NCBI GenBank assembly: GCA_025936045.1
Contig: JAICUB010000033.1
Location: forward strand, 1-64,000
From: Polyangiaceae bacterium
GTDB lineage: Bacteria; Myxococcota_A; Polyangia; Polyangiales; Polyangiaceae
Reading direction: 5' to 3'
DNA: 64,000 nucleotides
Shown here: piece after piece, positions 17,335 through 25,806 of the stretch
Layout: each line of letters opens with the position of its first letter
How positions within the stretch are numbered: position 1 is the stretch's first letter
Position numbers and translations under genes: made by a program
The notes under the pieces: model-generated
Databases searched by the model: none
What the model was told of the DNA's origin: nothing
Seen by the model: the letters and a program-made list of their open reading frames with translations, nothing else

Positions 17335-19533
17335 TCACGCGAGGCCGGCGCGCCGGCGCAAAAGCCAATGGGCACCCAGCGCCAACGCGGCTGCGAGCGA
17401 CCAGACCCAGGGCGGCACGAGTGCCGACGCGCGACGTTCGACCATCACTTCCGTGGGGTCGGGTAGCGGCAGCTCGGCCACGTCGGCGGGCGAGACACTC
17501 TTGCCTCCGGTCGCCCGCGCGATGCGCTCGAGCCGTCCTGGATCCGGCCGAGAATCGGCGAAGGCGCGCCCGCCGTCCTCACACGCGAAGTCGAGCCGAG
17601 TCGGCGGCGCCGCCCCCACGCGCATGCGCGCGCTGTAACCACCCGCGCGCAAACGACCGGCATCGACGTGGAGCAGGGGCGCGCCCGGCGCAAGCTTGCG
17701 CGTGAGCGCCGTCTCGGCAGGCAAACCGAGGCGCTCGATCGTGAGCACGACCTCGCCCGCAGCGCCTGGTGGCGGCACGAGCTCGAAAGCCGTCGGCTCC
17801 CCGGCGATGCAGGGCCGTTCGAGCGACACGCGGCCGGCTTCGTAGCGCGGATCGCGCATGAGCCAGCCGAGCAAGCCGTCCCATAGCGCACCATAAGCGC
17901 GTCCCGAGGTGCGTTCGGCGAGCTCGCTGAACGCAAGCTCGTGCGTCGCGTCGACGCCGAGGGCGATCGAACGGCCGTCGCCCATTTCGCCGAGGGCGAG
18001 GACGGGCATGGGGACCTCGCCGATACGCCGCTCGGGGTGTTCCCACAGCACGATCGAGCCCGAGCGCGGCTTGCCGAGCGAGTTCGAGCCCTCCATCGAC
18101 GGCAGCTCTTCACCGAGCAGCTGGCGGACGCCGCCGAGCACGGGCGCGGCGCGACCGGCGGCCGTGTAGGCGGGAACGAAGGTGCGAAGGTCGTAGGGTT
18201 CGCCGGTCCGCGGCAGCTCGACCGGGAGCACCTGCGCGAGCGGCGAGCCGGCGTAGCCCCCGCCCGAGAACGCCGAGGGTCCGCCGACCATGATGAGGCC
18301 GCCGCCCGAACGCACGTACGCCGCGAGCGCGGGCAGATAGGGCTCGAGCTTGTACTCGATGGCGTCGATGTCTTGGAGCATCACGGCGTCGAACGTCGGC
18401 AGGTGCTGCGTGAACAGGGCATCGACCGGGAACGGAATCAGTGAGAGCTCCGTCGTGTCGTCGACGACGTTCGGCTGGTCGGAGTTCGTGCGCAGGATGA
18501 AAAACGCGACCAGATCGATGGACTCGTTCCCCTTGAGCCAGAGCCTGAGCTGCCGCACGTCGTAGGTCGGCCGGCCCGCGACGTGCAGCAAGCGCACCCG
18601 CTCACGCCGGACGTCGAGCGTGAGCAAGCGGTGGTCGTTTTCGGGAACACGGTCCGCCTCGGGGGCGTCGATCGCGACCTCGATCACGCGCTGCCCGGCG
18701 CGCTCGATCGTTACCTCGAGATCGATCGTGGCCTCGCCGGCTCCCGGATGCGCCACACCGCGCGCAAGCTCGGCCGCTGGCGACCCTTGCCGGAGCTCGC
18801 GCACGACGACGGGCACGTCGTCGCAGCGGAGGCCGCCCGCGCAGCCGACGGTGACGTGGAGCACGAGGGGCTGGTGCGCCACCGCGGCGCCGACCGTGCT
18901 CACCTCACGCACGCTCGCGTCCGCGGGCGCTTGCTCCACGACGCGAACCGTATGCACGGGAATTCCCGAGGAGCCGAGGGCCGCAGCGAGGGCCGCGTCG
19001 TCCACGCGCTCGGTCGGACGCGAGAATCGCCCGTCGCTCACGACTACCACCGAGCGCACGCGTTCGCCCGGCTGGGCTTCGAGCTCGGCGAGCGCGCCCG
19101 AGAGGTCGCTCTCCTCGCCGAGCTGCCCGAGCGTGCTCTCGCGCTCGAGCGAGAGTGGAACGAGCTTGCCCTCCGCGAAGCCGAAAATGTCGACCTGCGC
19201 CGAGCTCCAGCGCCGGCGGAGCGCGCCCGCGGCCGCCAGCGCGACGCCACGCCGATCGCCGTGCTCCGCCGGCAAACGCAAGCGCCGCGACTGATCGACG
19301 AGTAACGCGACGCGCGGGCCGAGCCGCGCACCCCGTTGATCCACGCGCGTCGGCCGCAACAGCGCGCCGCCGACGCAGATCACGGCGAGCACGGCGCTCA
19401 CGACGACGGCGCTGCGGCCACGCCGGCCGCTCCGCACCTCGTAAAAGACGAAGCCGAGCCACACGCACAGGACGAGCGCCGCAACGGCGGCGACGAGCGG
19501 CGTGAGCCCTTCGGCGAGCGCGAGATTACCCAA
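17335..19533 (-). CDS. Membrane protein with VWA-like and GATase-like domains
   Basis: A 732-residue protein. Two N-terminal transmembrane helices (~10-32 and ~41-58) precede a VWA-like region (VALLVDQSRRLRLP, VRSVVVVSDGRFSRP). A beta-sandwich region follows, then a class I glutamine-amidotransferase-like fold (LLHVAGRPTYDVRQLRLWL, GGGLIMVGGPSAFSGGGYAG, near 300-560). One C-terminal helix ends in an Arg-rich tail. It resembles membrane proteins of Bat/aerotolerance-type clusters, where such domains lack amidotransferase catalytic residues. It lies 27 bp after the DUF4159 gene. Confidence 0.75.
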   Translation of the reverse strand: MGNLALAEGLTPLVAAVAALVLCVWLGFVFYEVRSGRRGRSAVVVSAVLAVICVGGALLRPTRVDQRGARLGPRVALLVDQSRRLRLPAEHGDRRGVALAAAGALRRRWSSAQVDIFGFAEGKLVPLSLERESTLGQLGEESDLSGALAELEAQPGERVRSVVVVSDGRFSRPTERVDDAALAAALGSSGIPVHTVRVVEQAPADASVREVSTVGAAVAHQPLVLHVTVGCAGGLRCDDVPVVVRELRQGSPAAELARGVAHPGAGEATIDLEVTIERAGQRVIEVAIDAPEADRVPENDHRLLTLDVRRERVRLLHVAGRPTYDVRQLRLWLKGNESIDLVAFFILRTNSDQPNVVDDTTELSLIPFPVDALFTQHLPTFDAVMLQDIDAIEYKLEPYLPALAAYVRSGGGLIMVGGPSAFSGGGYAGSPLAQVLPVELPRTGEPYDLRTFVPAYTAAGRAAPVLGGVRQLLGEELPSMEGSNSLGKPRSGSIVLWEHPERRIGEVPMPVLALGEMGDGRSIALGVDATHELAFSELAERTSGRAYGALWDGLLGWLMRDPRYEAGRVSLERPCIAGEPTAFELVPPPGAAGEVVLTIERLGLPAETALTRKLAPGAPLLHVDAGRLRAGGYSARMRVGAAPPTRLDFACEDGGRAFADSRPDPGRLERIARATGGKSVSPADVAELPLPDPTEVMVERRASALVPPWVWSLAAALALGAHWLLRRRAGLA

Positions 19534-19560
19534 CCGTGCCTTCCCGGGACGAAACCGCCG

Positions 19561-20328
19561 CTACCGAGCCCTGCCTCGGCGCTGCAGGAGGAAGGGAGCG
19601 TGGACCACGTCGTCCTTGTAGTCGGAGCAGAGCACGTACATCGCGATGTTTACCGCGAAACGAATGGCGTGCTCGCGCTGTTCCATACCGCCGGGCTCCA
19701 CGGGAAACGCCCAGCCCTCACCGCGCCGCGCGAGCGCGCCCAAGAGGTCGTGAGCCAGAAACAGCACCACGGCGTTCCGGCCGCGCACCACGGCGTCGAT
19801 GTGCGTCGGCCCGAGCACGCGCCCTACCGGCCGATCGAGCAGGTAGAACGTCTTGAAGAGCACGTGCGACGCCTCGAGGCGCACGGGCGGCGACTCCGGC
19901 AGGGCGCGCAGGATCTCGCGCCGGGCGGAGCGGCCGAAGGCGCCGTTGTCGGGGTCCGCGTCGTCCACGACGAGTATCCCGCCAAGCCGCAGGAAGCGCT
20001 CGAGGCCGCTCACCTCCGACCTCGAGAGCGCGCCCACGTCCTCGGCGCCCGACCACACCACGAACGGCTCGCGGAAAAGCGCCTGGCGATCGAGGCTCAC
20101 GACCTCGCGCTCCTCGCGCCCAGGCGCACTCGTCCGCCGCACGAGCTCGGAAGCCCAGCGCGCAGCGGCCCCGGCGCGTGCTTCGTCGGTGTGGCCCTGG
20201 CCGGCCGCGAGCAGGCGCGCGCGAAATGCCCCCGCCTCACCGAACGCCGCCGCGCGTCCGGGGGCCGCCGCGAGCGCCAAGAGGCCCGTCGTGAGCGCGC
20301 GCCGACCCAAGCGATTTCGGCCGTTCAT
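19561..20328 (-). CDS. DUF4159-family protein
   Basis: A 255-residue protein of the DUF4159 family, a GATase-like fold found next to VWA membrane proteins. It shows LERFLRLGGILVVDDADPD, the typical Gly-Gly strand, and IDAVVRGRNAVVLFLAHDLLGA. The N-terminus RNRLGRRALTTGLLALAAAPGRAAA looks like a Tat or Sec signal with twin Arg. It begins inside the stop of the upstream lipoprotein gene (ATGA), so it is coupled to it. The molecular function of the family is unknown. Confidence 0.75.
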   Translation of the reverse strand: MNGRNRLGRRALTTGLLALAAAPGRAAAFGEAGAFRARLLAAGQGHTDEARAGAAARWASELVRRTSAPGREEREVVSLDRQALFREPFVVWSGAEDVGALSRSEVSGLERFLRLGGILVVDDADPDNGAFGRSARREILRALPESPPVRLEASHVLFKTFYLLDRPVGRVLGPTHIDAVVRGRNAVVLFLAHDLLGALARRGEGWAFPVEPGGMEQREHAIRFAVNIAMYVLCSDYKDDVVHAPFLLQRRGRAR

Positions 20329-20957
20329 TGGATGTCCTCCACGTGCCAGCTTCCGTCCTCGCGCCTGAGCGTGATCTGGTGGCCGCCGCCCACGTCTACG
20401 TCGGCGCGATCGCCTTGAACGCGCACGTCGAGCGTCGCCGGGTTCTCGAGCGCGGCCGCGAGCGAGCGCACCTCGATTTCTACCGCGTTTCTAGACTCGG
20501 CGCTGAGCACGCGCAGGAGGGCAGCGTAGCTCCTCCGCGCGAGCGCACGGCGAAGTCCGTCGAGGGCTTCGGTCGGCGTGCGCGCCGCCGCGGGCAGCGT
20601 ATCGGCAGCGGCGACGCGAAAGCCGCCAGGCTCGAGCTCGAGCTCGACGCGCCCGCCGTCGGCGAGGACGAGCGTCGCCGTCGCCTCCACGCGCGCGTCG
20701 CGGGCGAGGACTGCCGCCGCCTTAGCCTTGAGCTCCGCGCGTTCATCCTTCACGAGCTCGACGATCCGGGGCTCGCCGTAGTTTCTTTGCGCATCGCGCG
20801 TGAGAAGTGCATGGAGTCGGGGCGCATCGCCACGCGCGGCCGCGTCCGCGTAAGCGCGCGCCGCGACCTTGGGATCCGGTAGGGCCGGCCGGCCGCAGCC
20901 GAGCGCGAGGACCGCAGAGGCCACGAGGCGTGCCGTCTTTAGAGCCACCGAGACCAT
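20325..20957 (-). CDS. Lipoprotein, probable tandem NTF2-like modules
   Basis: A 210-residue lipoprotein with signal MVSVALKTARLVASAVLALGC (lipobox LALGC). The mature part seems internally duplicated. AARAYADAAARGDAPRLHALL and EALDGLRRALARRSYAALLRV each begin a unit, and each unit ends with a strand pair (VELELEPGGFRVAA / ITLRREDGSWHVEDI). This pattern suggests two NTF2-like folds. It is the first gene of the operon running to 13809. A 19-bp fragment of the dispersed hairpin element lies 10 bp upstream. Confidence 0.65.
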   Translation of the reverse strand: MVSVALKTARLVASAVLALGCGRPALPDPKVAARAYADAAARGDAPRLHALLTRDAQRNYGEPRIVELVKDERAELKAKAAAVLARDARVEATATLVLADGGRVELELEPGGFRVAAADTLPAAARTPTEALDGLRRALARRSYAALLRVLSAESRNAVEIEVRSLAAALENPATLDVRVQGDRADVDVGGGHQITLRREDGSWHVEDIQ

Positions 20958-20967
20958 GGCGGTGGAC

Positions 20968-20986
20968 TACACCCAAGCTTGCTTGG
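20968..20986 (-). repeat. Fragment of the dispersed hairpin element
   Basis: TACACCCAAGCTTGCTTGG matches, exactly over 19 bases, the reverse complement of 42013-42031 in copy 2 (loop and one arm of its second hairpin). It sits 10 bp upstream of the start of a minus-strand gene. The rest of the element is not recognisable here. Confidence 0.6.
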
Positions 20987-21061
20987 CTCCAAAGATTCAC
21001 GGTCGATGCGGCGGTCTTCGGGGTAGCTAAAGGTCCGGCGCTTGGCTACCTTTTGCCGCCG

Positions 21062-21601
21062 ATGGTAGCCCCTGCACGGGCTTCGACACGTCCGGCGTCC
21101 TTCTGGTCGGCCCCTCCGGCGGCGCTCTGCCTCCTCGGCGCGGTCGCAGTCGGATGCGGTTCGCCTCCGCCGCGCGCGCCGAATCCCACTCGCCCACTCG
21201 ACGAACGCCGTGCCGTCGAGATCATCCTGCAGGCGTTCCACGACGAGCGCGACCAGCCGGTCCACGGCCATCCCATCACGCTTGCCCCGGGACGCAGTCT
21301 CGAAGTGGACGTGCTCTCGGAGGGCAGAAAGTACGGTGTCGCGTACGTGACCGCGAACGAGCGCGCGGCTCTCGGGCCGGCCCTGCCACCGCGCGAGCCC
21401 AGCATGGGGGATGCGCTCCAGCTCGTGAGCGGCCTCGGTGACGACGGCGACGCGCGCGTGCTCGTGCTGGAAGACACCGACTACGAGTACGACGACCAAG
21501 TCGGCGAAGACCACGAGGAGACGACGGTCACCGCCGAGCTCAAGCTACGGCGCGACGTGCGCGACTTCCTGGTGCGAGCCCACGCGGAGAAATGGCCATG
21601 A
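21062..21601 (+). CDS. Hypothetical lipoprotein
   Basis: A 179-residue protein. Its N-terminus (MVAPARASTRPASFWSAPPA then LCLLGAVAVGCG) carries a lipobox VGC. The mature part (ERRAVEIILQAFHDERDQPV, SLEVDVLSEGRKYGVAYVT) and an acidic segment (DTDYEYDDQVGEDHEE) have no recognised domain. The ATG at 21062 is the only start that gives a signal peptide. Its stop overlaps the following small membrane protein gene. Confidence 0.6.
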   Translation: MVAPARASTRPASFWSAPPAALCLLGAVAVGCGSPPPRAPNPTRPLDERRAVEIILQAFHDERDQPVHGHPITLAPGRSLEVDVLSEGRKYGVAYVTANERAALGPALPPREPSMGDALQLVSGLGDDGDARVLVLEDTDYEYDDQVGEDHEETTVTAELKLRRDVRDFLVRAHAEKWP

Positions 21602-21828
21602 GCGACGACCCCGAACGGACCCGAGAAGCCGCGTCCCCGAAGCCTCCGCGTGAAGAGCGGCGCGCGCGGCTGATGATCGCCGGCGGCGCCGCGTTGCTCT
21701 TCCTCGGCATCACGCTCGCCGTCACCGACGACGACTGGGGCCGCTGGCTGATCGTGAGCGGGATCGTGCTGCTCTTCGTCGCACTGCATCGCTTCGGTCG
21801 GCTCGGTCCCGAAGACGCGACCGTTTGA
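21598..21828 (+). CDS. Small two-helix membrane protein
   Basis: A 76-residue protein with two predicted transmembrane helices (LMIAGGAALLFLGITLAV and WLIVSGIVLLFVALHRF) separated by DDDWGR, after a charged N-terminus. The ATG at 21598 overlaps the upstream TGA (ATGA); an in-frame ATG six bases earlier is possible. It is probably co-translated with the preceding lipoprotein. Function unknown. Confidence 0.6.
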   Translation: MSDDPERTREAASPKPPREERRARLMIAGGAALLFLGITLAVTDDDWGRWLIVSGIVLLFVALHRFGRLGPEDATV

Positions 21829-21847
21829 GTCCGCCCCGGTTCGGAGG

Positions 21848-22807
21848 CTATGTCTCGCTGCGGAGCACGGCGACCGCGACCTTGGCGCCGAGATCCGGCG
21901 CGAGCTCGGCAGCCAGACCGAAACCGCGGCCGGTGATTTCGAGCTCGGTAGTGAACGGCGTGGCCGCGTGGAGCTGGGACAGCTGTACGTGCTCGTGCAC
22001 CGCCTTCAAGTTCACGTCCGGGGACACCGGCGCTCCGTAGACGTCGTCGCCGACCAGCACGAACGCGTAGAGGAGCGGCTCCTTGCCGGGATTGCTCGCC
22101 GCGCCGCGTGCCGCGCTCCGCACCGCGTTCTCGAGACGGTACGCATAGGCGGACCACGACCAACCGGTGACGTAGAGCGCTCGCCGCGCCCCCTTCGGAC
22201 CGACGCCCACGGCCGCGACCCATTGTGCGTCGGGGCGGCCGCGCACTTCGGCCGCCTCCGGCAACGAGCCACGCGTCTCGACGTAGCCGACCGAGGCCAT
22301 CGCAAGACCCGGGAACCCCGGGAAGATATTCTTCCCCGCGAGTCGGTCCTGCTGCTGGTCATCGCGGATGACGACGCCGGACGTCGCGACGAGCGCGAAG
22401 AACGTCGACTTGGCGATGCGGAGGTCCTGCACCTTGTTGCGCGCCCGCTCGAGCGCTTCACGCGCCGTCTGCGCATCGATCTCGCCCTCGGTCGGAATGT
22501 TCTTCGCGATTTCTTCGGCGCCGAGCGGGAGCCCGGTGCGCACCTCGCGCACGTCCTCCTGCGTGATACCGACGAGCGATTGCACGCTGTCCTTCGCGAG
22601 CGCCGCGCTCTTCTTCGTCTCGCTCGTGCAGCCGAGGCTCACGCAAGAGAGGAGCGCGCATACAAGCGCGCCGCATGTAGTCAAACGTGATGAACCGCCG
22701 CGTCCGCCGCGCTTGCGATGAAGGTTCGATTCGGTACCGGGAAACCAAAACGAAACGAGAGACCGCCTATGAATGCCGTTCGTGTCTTGCGTGCGCATTG
22801 CCATCAC
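21848..22807 (-). CDS. Hypothetical lipoprotein, possibly sensor-like
   Basis: A 319-residue predicted lipoprotein with lipobox VSLGC at the end of LVCALLSC. The n-region before it is unusually long if the first ATG (22807) is used; nearby ATGs at 22804 and 22798 are equivalent choices. The mature part has a helical segment (AQTAREALERARNKVQDLRI). A region like an extracellular sensor domain follows (FFALVATSGVVIRDD, then LYVTGWSWSAYAYRLENAVR). I cannot assign a family. It is divergent from the EAL gene, with only 47 bp between starts. Confidence 0.55.
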   Translation of the reverse strand: MMAMRTQDTNGIHRRSLVSFWFPGTESNLHRKRGGRGGSSRLTTCGALVCALLSCVSLGCTSETKKSAALAKDSVQSLVGITQEDVREVRTGLPLGAEEIAKNIPTEGEIDAQTAREALERARNKVQDLRIAKSTFFALVATSGVVIRDDQQQDRLAGKNIFPGFPGLAMASVGYVETRGSLPEAAEVRGRPDAQWVAAVGVGPKGARRALYVTGWSWSAYAYRLENAVRSAARGAASNPGKEPLLYAFVLVGDDVYGAPVSPDVNLKAVHEHVQLSQLHAATPFTTELEITGRGFGLAAELAPDLGAKVAVAVLRSET

Positions 22808-22854
22808 CTTCGGCCCGATACTACTTGAGCCGTGCTTGAGAGGGTGTAGGGAGC

Positions 22855-23709
22855 GTGTTACAAACTACGGTGGAGCACTGTGAGAGCCCGCATTCTTTTC
22901 GGAGCGCGCCCCTGAGCGCCCCAAGCTCCCTTCCGCCGCCCATGCGTAGCGCTCCCTACCCCCCGCTCGTTCCGCCAGGCCGGGACTCATTTCTCGCGCT
23001 CGAGGGGCTCGTCCGAGCGGACGAGCTCAGCGTCGTGTTCCAGCCGATCGTCGGCATGCACGACGGCGCGCTCTTCGCGTACGAGGCGCTCGTGCGCTGC
23101 ACGCGGCGGGAACTCGCGAGCCCTCCGGTCCTGTTCGAGCGCGCCGTGAGCGCCGGCTGCGTGGGCCGGCTCGGCCGCATGGTGCGCGAGATCGCGGTGC
23201 CGCTCGCTTCCGGCATCCCGCTGTTCTTGAACGTGCACCCGCTCGAGCTCGAAGAAGCGTGGCTCGTGCGGCCCGACGATCCGATCTACTCGCACGACAG
23301 CGACGTGTTCCTCGAAGTGACGGAGTCGGTTCCGCTCACGCACTTCGAGCTTTGCCAGCACGTGCTTCACGAGGTGCGGGTGCGCGGCGGCGTATACCTC
23401 GTCGTCGACGACCTCGGCGCCGGCTATTCGAACCTGAAGCGCATCATCGATCTCGAGCCGAAAGTCGTGAAGCTCGATCGCGAGCTCATCGTCGGCGTGG
23501 ACAAGAGCAAGCGCCAGCAGCGCCTCGTCGAGAACGTCGTGAGGCTGTGCCGGGACCTCGACGCGACGGTGGTCGCCGAAGGCATCGAGACGGCGAGCGA
23601 GTTCGACGCGCTGCGCGAGACGGGCGTGCACTACGGCCAGGGGTTCCTCTTCGCGCGGCCGCAGTTTCCACTGCCCGCCGTGTCCTGGCCGCCCGCTCCG
23701 AGCTCCTGA
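22855..23709 (+). CDS. EAL-domain protein (c-di-GMP phosphodiesterase-like)
   Basis: A 284-residue stand-alone EAL domain after a ~40-residue Pro-rich N-terminus. The metal- and substrate-binding positions are conserved. They are YEALVR (the EAL motif), FLNVHP (Asn), VFLEVTES (Glu), VVDDLGAGYSNL (Asp-Asp), KVVKLDREL (Lys), VVAEGIET (Glu) and GQGFLFARP (Gln). It should therefore be able to hydrolyse cyclic di-GMP. There is no sensory domain in the same chain. GTG start just after AGGGAGC; an ATG at 22942 is an alternative. Confidence 0.85.
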   Translation: MLQTTVEHCESPHSFRSAPLSAPSSLPPPMRSAPYPPLVPPGRDSFLALEGLVRADELSVVFQPIVGMHDGALFAYEALVRCTRRELASPPVLFERAVSAGCVGRLGRMVREIAVPLASGIPLFLNVHPLELEEAWLVRPDDPIYSHDSDVFLEVTESVPLTHFELCQHVLHEVRVRGGVYLVVDDLGAGYSNLKRIIDLEPKVVKLDRELIVGVDKSKRQQRLVENVVRLCRDLDATVVAEGIETASEFDALRETGVHYGQGFLFARPQFPLPAVSWPPAPSS

Positions 23710-23732
23710 GCGCGGGGCGCGCGCTGCCTTTT

Positions 23733-24383
23733 TTACAGGGATTTCACGGCGCCGAACACCGCGTCCACGTGGCCGTCGACGCGCACGCCGCGCCAGGCGT
23801 TCCTGACGACGCCCTTCCCGTCGACCACGAAGGTGCTGCGCGCGATACCCATGTATTCGCGGCCGTAGTTGAGCTTCTTCACCCAGACGCCGTACGCGTT
23901 CGCGAGCTTCTTGTCGGGGTCGGCGAGCAGCGTGAAGGGCAAGCCGTACTTGCCCGCGAAGCGCGCGTGGCTCGCCTCCGAATCGGGGCTCACGCCGATC
24001 ACGCGCGCGAGCTTGCCGAACGAGCGGAAGGAATCCCGAAAGCCGCACGCTTCCTTGGTGCAGCCGGTCGTGTCGTCCTTCGGATAGAAATAGAGGACGT
24101 AGGGCGAGCCCGCGAGCGACGCCGACGAGAGCGCCTTGCCGTTCTGATCGTTGAGCGTGAAGCTCGGCGCGCGGCCGCCGACCTCGACCGGGCCCTTGCC
24201 CGAGCTTCGGGGGGGCTTGGCTTTCGCGGCGGGCTCGGCTTTCGCGGCGGGCTTGGCTTTCGCGGCGGGCTGTGGCTTCGCCGCCGGCTTCGCTTTCACG
24301 GCGGCCTTCACGACCTTTGCGCTCTTCGTCTTCGCCGCGGGCTTCGGTGCGGGGGATTTCGTCGTCCTCTTGGGGGTCGCCAT
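23733..24383 (-). CDS. bcp: PrxQ/BCP-type peroxiredoxin with histone H1-like N-terminal tail
   Basis: A thiol peroxidase that reduces hydroperoxides using thioredoxin. The catalytic domain (~68-216) has FYPKDDTTGCTKEACGFRDS with peroxidatic and resolving cysteines five residues apart, the PrxQ arrangement. The first ~65 residues are a Lys/Ala/Pro tail with repeated AAKAKP units, as in histone H1-like proteins, absent from ordinary BCP (about 150 residues). The tail may bind DNA or other polyanions; this is inference. Tail-to-tail with the EAL gene. Confidence 0.92.
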   Translation of the reverse strand: MATPKRTTKSPAPKPAAKTKSAKVVKAAVKAKPAAKPQPAAKAKPAAKAEPAAKAKPPRSSGKGPVEVGGRAPSFTLNDQNGKALSSASLAGSPYVLYFYPKDDTTGCTKEACGFRDSFRSFGKLARVIGVSPDSEASHARFAGKYGLPFTLLADPDKKLANAYGVWVKKLNYGREYMGIARSTFVVDGKGVVRNAWRGVRVDGHVDAVFGAVKSL

Positions 24384-24534
24384 GGTGTCGCCGAGGCTAG
24401 TACGAGGGCCGTGGAGTTCGCTCGGGAATCCTCTGGCGAACGTTTACGATCCGGCAGCGCCGCGCCAGGTATGATTGTCGGGCCTGGAGGTTCGGCTATT
24501 GTCCCCCACCCCAAACACACCACGAGAAAGAGCG

Positions 24535-25005
24535 ATGCTCGACCTACCTGACAACGGCCTTTACCGCACCACTCAGCCCATGAACGGCCACGAAGAGACC
24601 TTCCCCGCCGGCGTGCTCGTTTACGTCGGCGAGCTCCCGAACGGCGGCGGCAAGTTCGTCGTCCGGCCCGGGAACAACCGGCGCAACCGCTGGTTCTGGG
24701 GCGACCCGACGACGCCGCTGCGCTTGCCCACGTGGGCTCGCACGCTGAAGCAGCTGCCCGCCGAGGGCTTCTACACGCTACCCGAGACGCTCGAGTTCGA
24801 GGGCGGCGGGCGCTGGCTCAAGAACGCGATCGTCGAGCTCGGCTACGACGAGCGCGGCCAGGGCATCATCTTCGTCGGTCAGTGGAAGGAAGACGGCAGC
24901 GACAACACGCTCCACTTCAGCCAGCGCGGGATGATGATCGACGACCGCGTGCTCAGCAAGCTGATCTGGGCGCCGATCCTGCCCGTCACCGGCGAGCTTA
25001 CCTGA
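24535..25005 (+). CDS. Conserved-looking hypothetical protein
   Basis: A 156-residue soluble protein with no signal peptide or transmembrane helix. It contains VLVYVGELPNGGGKFVVRPG, NRRNRWFWGDPTTPLRLPT and VELGYDERGQGIIFVGQW, suggesting a beta-rich fold. ATG start with GAGAAAGAG upstream. I do not recognise the family. It precedes a terminator-like hairpin that it may share with sodB in convergent arrangement. Confidence 0.6.
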   Translation: MLDLPDNGLYRTTQPMNGHEETFPAGVLVYVGELPNGGGKFVVRPGNNRRNRWFWGDPTTPLRLPTWARTLKQLPAEGFYTLPETLEFEGGGRWLKNAIVELGYDERGQGIIFVGQWKEDGSDNTLHFSQRGMMIDDRVLSKLIWAPILPVTGELT

Positions 25006-25097
25006 GGCCGCGAACCCGCGCCGGCGGCGCGAAACGCAGCCGCACGCCTTGACGCGAGGCCGGCGGAGCCGGCGTGAGGCCACTTCGAAAACGAAAT

Positions 25098-25134
25098 GAG
25101 GTGCGGGTCCGTTGCGGGACCCCGCACCTCAAAA
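25098..25134. terminator. Bidirectional intrinsic terminator
   Basis: The arm GAGGTGCGGGTCC (25098-25110) pairs with GGGACCCCGCACCTC (25116-25130), giving a strong GC stem of about 13 bp with a short loop. On the minus strand it follows the sodB stop by ~27 bases and is followed by ATTTCGTTTT. On the plus strand it is followed by an A-rich run. It is well placed to end both convergent transcripts. Confidence 0.7.
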
Positions 25135-25157
25135 TAAAACCGCCCGGAGCGAGCGGC

Positions 25158-25745
25158 TTACTTCGCGCTCTTCAGGTTCTTCGCGACGAAGTCCCAGTTG
25201 ATGAGCTTGTCGCAGAAGGCTTCGAGGAACGCCTTACGGTTGTTGCGGTGGTCGATGTAGTAGGCGTGCTCCCAAACGTCGACGGTGAGGAGCGGGACGG
25301 CCGAGGTAGTGAGCGGGGTCTCGGCGTTCGGCGTCGTGAGGATGGCGCCTTTGCCGCCCTCGACGACGAGCCAGCCCCAGCCCGAGCCGAAGCGACCGAG
25401 CGCCGCGGCGACCAGATCGGCGCGCACCTTGTCCCAGCCGCCCATGCCGGCGACGAGATCGCCCACGTCGCCTGCCGGTGGAGCGCCGCCGCCCTTCGGC
25501 TTCATGCTCTCCCAGAAGAAGGTGTGGTTCCACACCTGTGCGGCGTTGTTGAACACGCCCGCGGAGCTCGACTTCACGATCTCGACGAGCGACTTCGACG
25601 CCTCGGGCTTGCCTTCGAGCAAACCCTTGAGGTTCGTCATGTAGGCCTTGTGGTGCTTCTCGTAGTGATAGTCGAACGTTTCACGACTCATCACCGGCTC
25701 GAGCGCATCCTTGGCGTACGGTAGCGGGGGGACCTCGAAATCCAT
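25158..25745 (-). CDS. sodB: Superoxide dismutase, iron type
   Basis: Dismutates superoxide to oxygen and hydrogen peroxide in the cytosol. The 195-residue length is normal. Metal ligands are visible: the His in DYHYEKHH, the His in QVWNHTFFW, and Asp and His in VDVWEHAYYIDHRNNR. Residues such as WNHTFFWESM, FGSGWGWLV and NAETPLT favour the Fe over the Mn form. The ATG has a perfect AAGGAG ribosome site. The leader holds a TTGACA -35 box and a 9-bp hairpin. Confidence 0.96.
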   Translation of the reverse strand: MDFEVPPLPYAKDALEPVMSRETFDYHYEKHHKAYMTNLKGLLEGKPEASKSLVEIVKSSSAGVFNNAAQVWNHTFFWESMKPKGGGAPPAGDVGDLVAGMGGWDKVRADLVAAALGRFGSGWGWLVVEGGKGAILTTPNAETPLTTSAVPLLTVDVWEHAYYIDHRNNRKAFLEAFCDKLINWDFVAKNLKSAK

Positions 25746-25780
25746 GTGGTTCTCCTTGTTCGCGGCGTTGCGCCCGCGCT

Positions 25781-25801
25781 CAACCCTCGTCCCGAGGGTT
25801 G
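25781..25801 (-). promoter_or_regulatory. Hairpin/dyad in the sodB leader
   Basis: CAACCCTCG (25781-25789) and CGAGGGTTG (25793-25801) form a perfect 9-bp inverted repeat with a 3-base loop. It lies right at the expected transcription start, between the promoter and the ribosome site. It could be an operator or an mRNA stability hairpin. Confidence 0.45.
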
Positions 25802-25806
25802 CCGGG

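Noticed and set aside
15411..17705. A 764-codon plus-strand frame
   Set aside because: Antisense of the HEAT-repeat gene with low-complexity Ser/Ala/Arg translation; its periodicity merely mirrors the repeats.
24190..24340. Short tandem repeats of ~24 bp in the bcp gene
   Set aside because: Coding repeats for the Lys/Ala/Pro tail, not a mobile or CRISPR-like element.
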